Of a DNA stretch of 64,000 nucleotides, positions 22,300 through 28,761 are shown piece by piece. The notes under the pieces are model-generated. The model saw only the letters and a list, made by a program, of their open reading frames with translations, was not told the origin of the DNA and did not search any database. This DNA is from Cronobacter sakazakii (GTDB taxonomy: Bacteria > Pseudomonadota > Gammaproteobacteria > Enterobacterales > Enterobacteriaceae). The stretch lies in NCBI RefSeq assembly GCF_000982825.1, contig NZ_CP011047.1, positions 2,356,001 to 2,420,000 on the forward strand, given 5' to 3'. The translations under genes were made by a program, and so were the position numbers. The first letter of the stretch is position 1; every line of letters begins with the position of its first letter.

Positions 22300-22332
22300 A
22301 AGCCCTGAGTTAATAGCTCGGGGCTTTTTTAT
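22300..22332 (+). terminator. tR' terminator
   Basis: AAGCCCTGAG and CTCGGGGCTT form a 10-bp stem (one G-T pair) followed by T6. It lies about 45 nt after the expected PR' start, so an uninduced prophage should make only a short late-leader RNA. Confidence 0.88.
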
Positions 22333-22840
22333 TGGCTCAACCAAAGCAACAGGTGTTCATATGAAAAGCTGCAACGCTACTCAGGGTTTCGATAACCCGA
22401 CTAAATTTCGTGAAGAGTGGGATCGTCAAACCAAAGAAGCATGAGACGAAACCGGCAAGGGCATTGATGGAACAGGCAGCGTAACCGCGTGGCGGAACAG
22501 GCAGCGTAACTGATAGTGCTTTCATTCGTGGGTAACAACTGGCATATCGCCTTAGTAAATCCCATATAGGTGCTGGGTTGATCGCCAGCCGTCAGCTCCA
22601 CGAAACGGAGCACATAACAGGTAAGGGAACTGAACTTTTTAAGCCAGGTAAGCGCTGGCGTCGGTGCGATTCCGGGCAGTTTCCTTTCCGTTGTGGTGAA
22701 TGCGCAGGCTGATGCGCGGAAAGAAATGCCCCATTGGTACACGAGGCGAGTTCACCAGACGGGTAAAGCCGCTTGCCGCCGGGACCGATAAGCCGGAGTT
22801 CAGCACCGGCCACCACAAACAAATCACTCCAAATATTCAA
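22333..22840 (+). ncRNA. Late-operon untranslated segment with tRNA-like fold
   Basis: No convincing gene occurs between tR' and the holin. Two direct copies of GGAACAGGCAGCGTAAC lie near 22470-22510. GGGAACTG/CAGTTTCC closes a fold of about 60 nt near 22626-22685. TTGTGGTG (22692-22699) pairs with CACCACAA (22811-22818), and a 5-bp hairpin (GCCGG/CCGGC, 22792-22810) abuts the 3' strand, as the T-arm abuts the acceptor in tRNA. Its role is unknown. Confidence 0.4.
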
Positions 22841-22863
22841 GGCTCGCTTCGGCGGGCCTTTTT
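22841..22863 (+). terminator. Terminator before holin
   Basis: GGCTCGC-TTCG-GCGGGCC has a UUCG tetraloop and is followed by T5. A Q-modified polymerase would have to read through it. Confidence 0.75.
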
Positions 22864-22968
22864 CGTATTAGGCCACAGGAAATCAATCACAGATGAACCC
22901 TCACATCCGATGCCTCGCTGGCCTTTCCTAACTACATCACAGCACTTCCATTATCGGAGGTGTGAGAA

Positions 22969-23259
22969 ATGCTACGCATGAATACCAACAACGGATTCTG
23001 GTCGTATTTCTGGTCAGGTCTGACGGGATTCTTCGCCATGTTGACTCTTCAGGATGTTCTGTTTGCCCTGGGATTTGTCATAACGGCGACATTCACCTGG
23101 CTGACATATCGTTCAAACGACCGAAAGAACAAAGCGGCGATTGAGGAAGACCGCAAGCGAACCGAAATCCTCAAAGCTGCATATGCCCGTGGTGATGTAA
23201 CGAACATTTCCGATGGTGCCAAAATCGTCAAAGACATCGACCAGGAACTATCGCCATAG
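22969..23259 (+). CDS. Class II (pinholin-like) holin
   Basis: The product has 96 residues with two hydrophobic spans (about 11-27, 31-47) and a charged C-terminus, the size and topology of phage 21 S-type holins. CGGAGGTG precedes ATG 22969. A second ATG at codon 4 (MLRMNTNN) recalls the dual start of S21 (MKSM), where the longer form is antiholin. It is followed at once by a SAR endolysin, the usual partner of a pinholin. Confidence 0.8.
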   Translation: MLRMNTNNGFWSYFWSGLTGFFAMLTLQDVLFALGFVITATFTWLTYRSNDRKNKAAIEEDRKRTEILKAAYARGDVTNISDGAKIVKDIDQELSP

Positions 23260-23267
23260 GTGAGACC

Positions 23268-23762
23268 ATGCAGATACCAGCGAAACTACGTACTGCACTG
23301 GTTGCAGCTGCGGCGGGAGGGGCGTCATTTATCGCTGGCGTCCTGATACAGTACCAGGAAGGCGTTAAGTACAAGCCTTACCTCGACCCTGTCGGCATTC
23401 CTACTGTGTGTGCAGGAATTACCGGCCCTGATGTGAAGATGGGCAAGGTCTACACAAAGCAGGAATGCGATGACCTCCTTAACAAGCACATGCAACCGGT
23501 TATCAAAGCCGTGGATGCCTCAGTTAAGGTTCCCATTTCTGCATACCAGCGTGCCGCGCTCTACTCATTCACCTACAACGTAGGGGTAAGCGCCTTCCGC
23601 TCATCGACGTTGCTTAAAAAGCTCAACAATGGCGACAGAAAAGGAGCCTGCGACGAGCTGCGAAAATGGACATGGGCGGGCGGCAAGCAGTGGAAAGGAT
23701 TGCAAACTCGAAGGGAGATAGAGCGCTCCATGTGCCTGGCGGAAAGCGAAAATGACCTTTAA
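23268..23762 (+). CDS. SAR endolysin, GH24 lysozyme (R21-like)
   Basis: The product has 164 residues. The Gly/Ala-rich N-terminal segment (about 9-29) is a signal-arrest-release domain, not a cleaved signal. The catalytic triad of the T4/R21 lysozyme family is present as Glu31, Asp40 and Thr46 (QEGVKYKPYLDPVGIPT). It hydrolyses peptidoglycan after membrane depolarisation by the holin. Overlaps Rz by 11 nt. Confidence 0.93.
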   Translation: MQIPAKLRTALVAAAAGGASFIAGVLIQYQEGVKYKPYLDPVGIPTVCAGITGPDVKMGKVYTKQECDDLLNKHMQPVIKAVDASVKVPISAYQRAALYSFTYNVGVSAFRSSTLLKKLNNGDRKGACDELRKWTWAGGKQWKGLQTRREIERSMCLAESENDL

Positions 23763-24243
23763 CTGGAAGATCATCCTCTTCGCCATAATGAGCCTGCTGC
23801 TGGCAATCGCTATTGTCATCGCCAGTCATTACCGGTCAGCGCTCAAAGAATCGCAGGCATCTTTAACCAAAGTTAATCGTGAATTAAATCTGGCTAAAGA
23901 CACCATCAGCGACATGCAGACTCGCCAGCGCGATGTGGCCGCGCTCGACGCAAAATACACACAGGAGCTTGCAAATGCTCAGAGCACTATCAATCAGCTT
24001 GAGCGCGATGTTGCCGCTGGTAATAAGCGGCTGCGCCTTGCAGCAACGTGCGGAAAGAACGGAGCGACCGGCTCCCCCGGCGTGGATGATGCTTCCACCG
24101 CCGAACTCACTCCAGACGCTCGACAAAATTATTTCCATCTCCGAGAGCAATTAGTCACGGCTGAAAAGCAAATACTTGGTCTTCAGGAATATATTCGCAC
24201 GGTGGTCTTTGATGAAAAGAGCCAAAGTAACACAAGAAATTGA
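23752..24243 (+). CDS. Rz: Rz inner-membrane spanin with substituted C-terminus
   Basis: The product has 163 residues: an N-terminal membrane anchor (IILFAIMSLLLAIAIVIAS), a long periplasmic coiled coil and a C-terminal RQNYFHLREQLVTAEKQILG. It links to Rz1 to fuse inner and outer membranes at lysis. The last residues (VVFDEKSQSNTRN) are not Rz-like and overlap the start of the HNH gene. A second, different Rz ending lies beyond that gene at 24710-24817, so the present 3' end was replaced. Confidence 0.9.
   Translation: MTFNWKIILFAIMSLLLAIAIVIASHYRSALKESQASLTKVNRELNLAKDTISDMQTRQRDVAALDAKYTQELANAQSTINQLERDVAAGNKRLRLAATCGKNGATGSPGVDDASTAELTPDARQNYFHLREQLVTAEKQILGLQEYIRTVVFDEKSQSNTRN
23975..24154 (+). 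CDS. Rz1: Rz1 outer-membrane lipoprotein spanin, nested in Rz
   Basis: The frame lies in +1 relative to Rz, wholly inside it: 59 residues from MLRALSISLSAMLPLVISGC. The lipobox is LVISGC and the mature part is proline-rich (ERPAPPAWMMLPPPN), as in Rz1. It pairs with Rz across the periplasm. Confidence 0.88.
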   Translation: MLRALSISLSAMLPLVISGCALQQRAERTERPAPPAWMMLPPPNSLQTLDKIISISESN

Positions 24244-24709
24244 AGCGTATATTAGGGAACACTTGGAAGTAGACGCCCGTGTATCATCAGGCCTGAAATG
24301 GAAGAAAGCACCAAAATTTAACGGTCATATGCTCGGGAAAGAGGCGGGAGTTAAAAACCCTGATGGTTACTACCGAGTTGGCGTAAAAAGACAGAAGCTC
24401 TCCACGCATCGGGTAGTTTGGTTTCTGTTAAACGGAGACTGGCCTTTTTGTATTGACCATATAGATGGCAATCAAGCAAATAACTCTCCTGAAAACTTGA
24501 GGCCTGTGACTCTTTCAGAAAACCAACATAATCGAATTTGCATGGGCGTTAAATATGACGCCCGGCGTGACATGTATAGCGCAAGAATCACTGTTTCAGG
24601 TAAGCGAATCGAGCTTGGGTCATTTAAGAGTCAGAGTGAAGCCTCTCAGGCATACAAGGCCGCAAAAAGAAAACTTCACCCATCTGCTCCTGCTCGCTGT
24701 TACCAGTGA
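24212..24709 (+). CDS. HNH-AP2 homing endonuclease inserted at Rz 3' end
   Basis: The product has 165 residues from the ATG at 24212. The HNH core is visible: LSTHRVVWFLLNGDWPFCID, HIDGNQANNSPENLRPVT, then ENQHNR. A C-terminal AP2-type DNA-binding domain follows (GVKYDARRDMYSARITVSGK, ELGSFKSQSEASQAYKAAK). Such free-standing phage genes are homing endonucleases that spread by cutting alleles lacking them. The start lies within the last codons of Rz. The Shine-Dalgarno sequence is weak. Confidence 0.88.
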   Translation: MKRAKVTQEIEAYIREHLEVDARVSSGLKWKKAPKFNGHMLGKEAGVKNPDGYYRVGVKRQKLSTHRVVWFLLNGDWPFCIDHIDGNQANNSPENLRPVTLSENQHNRICMGVKYDARRDMYSARITVSGKRIELGSFKSQSEASQAYKAAKRKLHPSAPARCYQ

Positions 24710-24817
24710 AAAGACTCCGCTCAACGGGATTATTTCACCCTCAGAGAGCGAATCGAAACAGTGACCAAACAGGTTAGCTATCTGCAGGACTACATCCGGC
24801 AACAATGCCTCAAATAA
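24710..24817 (+). pseudogene. Stranded original C-terminus of Rz
   Basis: Directly after the HNH stop, an open frame reads KDSAQRDYFTLRERIETVTK then QVSYLQDYIRQQCLK and a stop, the classic P22-type Rz ending. It has no start and duplicates, in diverged form, the ending now fused to Rz (RQNYFHLREQ...). Confidence 0.85.
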
Positions 24818-24835
24818 ATTGTGTAACCCCGTAAG

Positions 24836-24941
24836 GATGGTGATCGCAATCTGGCTGACGGGTAAGCCGTAAGTGGGTTAGCCATTCTGTGAGGAATCGC
24901 GAAGCCTGCGACCATGACAACCCCCAAGAAGATTCACCATC
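24836..24941 (+). ncRNA. Closed structured RNA after lysis genes
   Basis: GATGGTGA (24836-24843) pairs perfectly with TCACCATC (24934-24941). Inside, TGGCT/AGCCA, ACGG/CCGT and GGGTT/AACCC can pair. The stretch has no gene and ends just before a terminator. This suggests a structured RNA of about 105 nt or a packaging-related DNA element; no family recognised. Confidence 0.4.
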
Positions 24942-24959
24942 AGCAACAAAGCAATATCG

Positions 24960-24984
24960 GCCTCGCTAATGCGGGGCTTTTTTT
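24960..24984 (+). terminator. Rho-independent terminator
   Basis: GCCTCGC-TAAT-GCGGGGC (7 bp, one G-T pair) followed by T7. Confidence 0.85.
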
Positions 24985-25030
24985 ATGCGCTTCGCACGCG
25001 CAAACACCAATCCCTAAGCCTACAGAAAAG

Positions 25031-25094
25031 CAAGCCTGAGATTATCCGTAAATGGTGCGTCTTAGGGGACGGCTTAATCTGTGCGACAGGCTTG
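25031..25094 (+). promoter_or_regulatory. Inverted repeat in antirepressor leader
   Basis: CAAGCCTG (25031-25038) and CAGGCTTG (25087-25094) form a perfect 8-bp stem around 48 nt, followed by TTTCTC and then the Shine-Dalgarno AGGAG. It could be an attenuator or antisense target controlling the antirepressor. Confidence 0.4.
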
Positions 25095-25117
25095 TTTCTC
25101 TATAGGAGCACCAACCT

Positions 25118-25819
25118 ATGCAATATCCAGCAAATGACCATCCGTTAGTAATGACCAGCATTGAAATCGCTGAGCTGGTAGAAAAACGGCACGATAACGT
25201 TAAGCGCACGATAGAAAGCCTTATTGAACGGGGCACGATTGCTTCTCCTCAAATTGAGGAAAAGCCCACGGCAGGCCGCCCAGTGAGTTTTTATGTGTTT
25301 GAAGGTGAGCAGGGTAAGCGCGACAGTATTATTGTCGTTGCTCAGCTTTCTCCTGAATTTACCGCTCGCCTGGTTGATCGCTGGCAGGAACTTGAAGCCC
25401 AACTTAGCCAGCCCGTGAGAATACCGCAGAGCCTGCCGGAAGCGCTACGCCTCGCAGCAGACCTCGCAGAGCAGAATGCCCAACTGGAAAGCAAGCTCGC
25501 TATTGCCGCACCTAAAGTCGAATTCGTTGATCACTATGTCGAGGCAACCGGAGCTATGGGATTCCGTGAGGCAGCGAAACTGCTGAAGGTGAAAGAAACG
25601 GACTTCCGACTGTTCCTGATAGAGCAGGGAATCATGTATCGCCTGGCGGGGAAATTGACACCCTATGCTCAGCATCTCGATGCCGGCCGCTTCACCATGA
25701 AAACCGGAGAGAACCAGAATAACGGCCATGCATTCACCCAGGCCAAGTTCACTCCGCGTGGCATTCAATGGGTAGCCGCATTGCTGGCAGGTCACAATCT
25801 TAATGACCAGGCAGCCTAA
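25118..25819 (+). CDS. Rha/KilAC antirepressor
   Basis: The product has 233 residues. The N-terminal Rha-type domain (about 5-85: SIEIAELVEKRHDNVKRTIE, FYVFEGEQGKRDSI, SPEFTARLVDRWQELE) is followed by a coiled linker and a C-terminal KilAC/ANT domain (MGFREAAKLLKVKETDFRLF, FTPRGIQWVAALL). Such proteins bind phage repressors or regulate late functions. It lies between lysis and packaging genes behind its own structured leader. Confidence 0.85.
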   Translation: MQYPANDHPLVMTSIEIAELVEKRHDNVKRTIESLIERGTIASPQIEEKPTAGRPVSFYVFEGEQGKRDSIIVVAQLSPEFTARLVDRWQELEAQLSQPVRIPQSLPEALRLAADLAEQNAQLESKLAIAAPKVEFVDHYVEATGAMGFREAAKLLKVKETDFRLFLIEQGIMYRLAGKLTPYAQHLDAGRFTMKTGENQNNGHAFTQAKFTPRGIQWVAALLAGHNLNDQAA

Positions 25820-25889
25820 GAAGAGGTGAGAGCCTCTTTCACAACGGCTTTCATCACAAGGCGCATTTGCGAGTGCGCCTGATGATGGA

Positions 25890-26324
25890 TTAAGCAGAGA
25901 TCAACCCCTTTTCATATGCCGAACTCAATATTCTGGTGAAAACCTCACTCTGAAGATTGCTGTCGGCAGTATTGAAAACCACATCTGATGTTGGCGATTC
26001 AAACGTAAGGGCGCCATCAAAACGCAGGTAGCACTTAAGGATAGAAATCTCCTCTTTGTTAACCAGCGTGAAAAATTCAACTACCGATATTAAATTTTTA
26101 TCATCAATAATGAATTTATTCCTACTTGCAAAGGAAAATTGAAGTTTAGGCATAGTCGCGCAAAAGCGGCCCTGTTCAATTTTGCCGGTTATTGCGATAT
26201 GGAAGAAATCACGTACTTCCAAGTAGCTGAAAAGGCTCTCATGAAATGCGGTTGTGACATTATCAAGATGATGGCCGTAATTTTTCAGCGGTGTAGAGAT
26301 GTCTGCAAGAGTTACGATATTCAT
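25890..26324 (-). CDS. Reverse-oriented accessory gene (moron)
   Basis: The product has 144 residues (MNIVTLADISTPLKNYGHHL onward) transcribed against the late operon, between the antirepressor and the small terminase. It looks like a mixed alpha/beta soluble protein with no motif I recognise. A 6-bp hairpin (AGGCGC/GCGCCT, 25859-25880) follows its end. Opposite orientation and isolation suggest lysogenic expression, possibly a host-protective function. Confidence 0.65.
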   Translation of the reverse strand: MNIVTLADISTPLKNYGHHLDNVTTAFHESLFSYLEVRDFFHIAITGKIEQGRFCATMPKLQFSFASRNKFIIDDKNLISVVEFFTLVNKEEISILKCYLRFDGALTFESPTSDVVFNTADSNLQSEVFTRILSSAYEKGLISA

Positions 26325-26344
26325 ATTTATCCTTAAGGACTAAA

Positions 26345-26902
26345 ATGGCACTCACCGACAAGCAAGAAATGTTCTGTCGCGAGTACCTCATCGATTTGAA
26401 CGCTACGCAAGCGGCTATTCGGGCGGGGTACAGCGAAAAGACCGCCAATGAACAAGGCTCGCAAAACTTAGCGAAACTTAACATCCAGTCCAGAATCTCC
26501 GAACTTAAAGCAGAGCGCAATGATCGGGTCGAGGTTGATGCTGATTATGTGCTGAAACGCTTGTTTGATATCGACCAGATGGACGTCGCTGACATCATCC
26601 TGGCTAACGGGGAAATTAAGCCGATTAAGGACTGGCCGAAGGTATGGCGCACAACACTTTCTGGAATTGACGTCATAGAGATGGCCGCCGCCGATAGTTC
26701 CGCCTTGCTGAAGAAAATTAAGTGGCCTGACAAGGTTAAGAATCTTGAGCTTCTCGGCAAACACATTAGTGTTATGGCATTCAAAGAGCAGGCTGCTCAC
26801 GAACATACGGGCAAGAACGGCGGCCCGATTGAAGTGGCCGCGCTAACGAAAGATGAATACAAAGCTGCCCGGCGGGAGATGTTGGAGGATGACGACTGCT
26901 GA
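26345..26902 (+). CDS. terS: Small terminase subunit (Terminase_2)
   Basis: The product has 185 residues. The N-terminal helix-turn-helix (KQEMFCREYLIDLNATQAAI, RAGYSEKTANEQGSQNL) is the signature of Terminase_2 small subunits; the C-terminal half is helical. It recognises phage DNA to start packaging. TAAGGA precedes the ATG. It overlaps terL by 14 nt. Confidence 0.93.
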   Translation: MALTDKQEMFCREYLIDLNATQAAIRAGYSEKTANEQGSQNLAKLNIQSRISELKAERNDRVEVDADYVLKRLFDIDQMDVADIILANGEIKPIKDWPKVWRTTLSGIDVIEMAAADSSALLKKIKWPDKVKNLELLGKHISVMAFKEQAAHEHTGKNGGPIEVAALTKDEYKAARREMLEDDDC

Positions 26903-28373
26903 GCAAAAGAACTATGCGCGCCGGATAGAGTGCGAAGAGGACGGGCTTTACTTTGCCCGCTACTTCTTCAAGCAACGTACCGGCGGCAAGATGATAGTGG
27001 CGCCGCATCACAAGGTGATACAGCAAACGCTGGACAGAGTGATAGACGGCGAGATTAACCGGCTGATCATCAACGTTCCGCCTGGCTACACGAAAACAGA
27101 ACTGGCAACCATCAACATGATGGGTCGTGGCCTGGCACTGAATAAACGCGCCAGATTCATGCACCTGTCCTACTCGCACAACCTCGCACTTCTGAACTCA
27201 TCCACTGCCCGCAGCATGATTAAGTCGCAAGCCTACCAAGCGATGTGGCCGATGGAGCTGCGCGACGATGCTGACAGTAAGGCGATGTGGTGGACGGAGT
27301 ATGGCGGCGGTGTTTATGCCTCATCGTCAGCAGGACAGGTAACCGGCTTCCGTGCCGGGCATATGGAACCTGGCTGGCAGGGCGCTCTGATTATCGATGA
27401 TCCGGTTAAACCTGATGACGCCTATTCCGAAACGGTTCGTGACGGCGTAAACAGCCGCTTCAACGAGACGATTAAATCACGCCTGGCTATCGAAACCACG
27501 CCGATGATAGTCATCATGCAGCGCATCCACTATCACGACCTGAGCGGCTATCTGCTGCGAGGTGGTAGTGGTGAGATGTGGCACCACCTGAATCTGCCGG
27601 TAATCATCGACAACAGCCGGTCTTATCAGGAGCAGTACCCTGAAAATAGTCACGCCATACCAATTGAGCACGGCCTGCCTGATGGTTGGCTCTGGCCGTT
27701 CAAACACAACGAGAGCCATCGCACAGCGCTTTTCTCTCATCGCCGAACAGCCGAAGCGCAGTACATGCAGAACCCTCGCAGGTTCAACGCAGAGGGCGCG
27801 CTGTGGACAGAGCAGATGATTGCAGCAGCACGCGCCCTGAACATCACCGAACAGCTATCCAGAACGGTTATCGCTATCGACCCGCAAGCAACAAACAGCG
27901 AAGAGAGCGATGAAACGGGGATTGTAGCAGCCAGCTCATACGGTGCAGGAGATAAGCGACAGTATTCAGCCGACGGCGACTACAGCGGCAAATATTCCCC
28001 TAACGGTTGGGCAACGCGTGCAATGGACGCTTACAAGCAGCATGACGCCGACGCGATTGTGATTGAAACCAACCAGGGCGGTGACATGGCAGAGGACACA
28101 CTCCGCAATGCCGGGTTCAAAGACCGCATTATCCGCGTCCATGCGAGCAAGGGTAAGTTCGCGCGAGCCGAGCCAATATCCGCTCTGTATGCACAGGGTC
28201 GCGTAGCCCATCGCGGCAATCTCTATCAACTGGAAAACCAGCAGATGGAGTACGTGCCAACCACCTCAAAAAAATCACCTGACCGCCTCGATGCGCTGGT
28301 ATGGGCGATGACCGAATTAAGCGGTTCGGAGCCTATAGGGATGATGATTCCTAAGCGCCTGCAAGGGCGGTAA
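26889..28373 (+). CDS. terL: Large terminase subunit (ATPase/nuclease)
   Basis: The product has 494 residues from the ATG at 26889 (MTTAEQKNYARRIECEEDGL). The Walker A-like P-loop is NVPPGYTKTE and Walker B is ALIIDDP. The C-terminal RNase H-like nuclease has acidic residues in TVIAIDPQAT, DAIVIETNQGGD and SPDRLDALVWAM. It powers DNA translocation into proheads and cuts concatemers. No cos site could be recognised nearby, so headful packaging is possible. Confidence 0.95.
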   Translation: MTTAEQKNYARRIECEEDGLYFARYFFKQRTGGKMIVAPHHKVIQQTLDRVIDGEINRLIINVPPGYTKTELATINMMGRGLALNKRARFMHLSYSHNLALLNSSTARSMIKSQAYQAMWPMELRDDADSKAMWWTEYGGGVYASSSAGQVTGFRAGHMEPGWQGALIIDDPVKPDDAYSETVRDGVNSRFNETIKSRLAIETTPMIVIMQRIHYHDLSGYLLRGGSGEMWHHLNLPVIIDNSRSYQEQYPENSHAIPIEHGLPDGWLWPFKHNESHRTALFSHRRTAEAQYMQNPRRFNAEGALWTEQMIAAARALNITEQLSRTVIAIDPQATNSEESDETGIVAASSYGAGDKRQYSADGDYSGKYSPNGWATRAMDAYKQHDADAIVIETNQGGDMAEDTLRNAGFKDRIIRVHASKGKFARAEPISALYAQGRVAHRGNLYQLENQQMEYVPTTSKKSPDRLDALVWAMTELSGSEPIGMMIPKRLQGR

Positions 28374-28381
28374 ACTGAAAA

Positions 28382-28506
28382 TGAGGCGTAACTCAATTCC
28401 CGCTTGCGGGTTAGATGGGTAGAGTAATGCATCAACCGGATTATCCGGCAGGGCAGGCATGGTGCTAATGCTGAACCTGAGTGCTGGTTCGAGTCCAGCC
28501 GCCTCA
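28382..28506 (+). ncRNA. Oversized tRNA-like RNA between terL and portal
   Basis: TGAGGCG (28382-28388) pairs with CGCCTCA (28500-28506). Immediately before the 3' strand is a perfect T-arm (GCTGG-TTCGAGT-CCAGC), and ACTC/GAGT (28391-28394 with 28422-28425) forms a D-stem. A CCCGC-TT-GCGGG hairpin enlarges the D-loop. About 57 nt replace the anticodon and variable region (GCATCA/TGGTGC and CCGGA-TTA-TCCGG can pair). Total about 125 nt; no CCA is encoded. It is probably not an ordinary tRNA. Confidence 0.55.
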
Positions 28507-28517
28507 CATATTCAACA

Positions 28518-28542
28518 GGTCGCTACGGCGGCCTTTTTTATT
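28518..28542 (+). terminator. Rho-independent terminator
   Basis: GGTCGC-TACG-GCGGCC followed by T6, directly after the tRNA-like element. Confidence 0.75.
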
Positions 28543-28568
28543 ATCTCAACCATACAGACGAGGACCAT

Positions 28569-28751
28569 ATGAGCGGCGTTTATTTCGAATCGAAAAAAAT
28601 CGGCGATATCTCCTGCACGCAGGTTAAATCTGGCTGCGTTGAGGTGATTGTGAAACAAGTCGGAGATCGCAAAGTCATTAAATCTCAGGGGCGCGGAAAT
28701 GTCAGGCAGGTGAAAGATATCGCCAGATCATTTCACAAAGCCATTCAATGA
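28569..28751 (+). CDS. Small hypothetical protein before portal
   Basis: This basic 60-residue protein (MSGVYFESKKIGDISCTQVK onward) is predicted beta-rich at the start with a helical end (RQVKDIARSFHKAIQ). AGGA lies upstream. Its place between terL and portal is often held by small head accessory genes; function unknown. Confidence 0.6.
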   Translation: MSGVYFESKKIGDISCTQVKSGCVEVIVKQVGDRKVIKSQGRGNVRQVKDIARSFHKAIQ

Positions 28752-28761
28752 CGGATAAACC

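Noticed and set aside
22361..22443. 27-codon frame MKSCNATQGF... after tR'
   Set aside because: Very short, no clear ribosome-binding site; the frame continues with coding-like residues after the stop, but no homologue is recognised.
24818..26344. cos site near the terminase genes
   Set aside because: No sequence could be recognised as a cohesive-end site; packaging type was left open.
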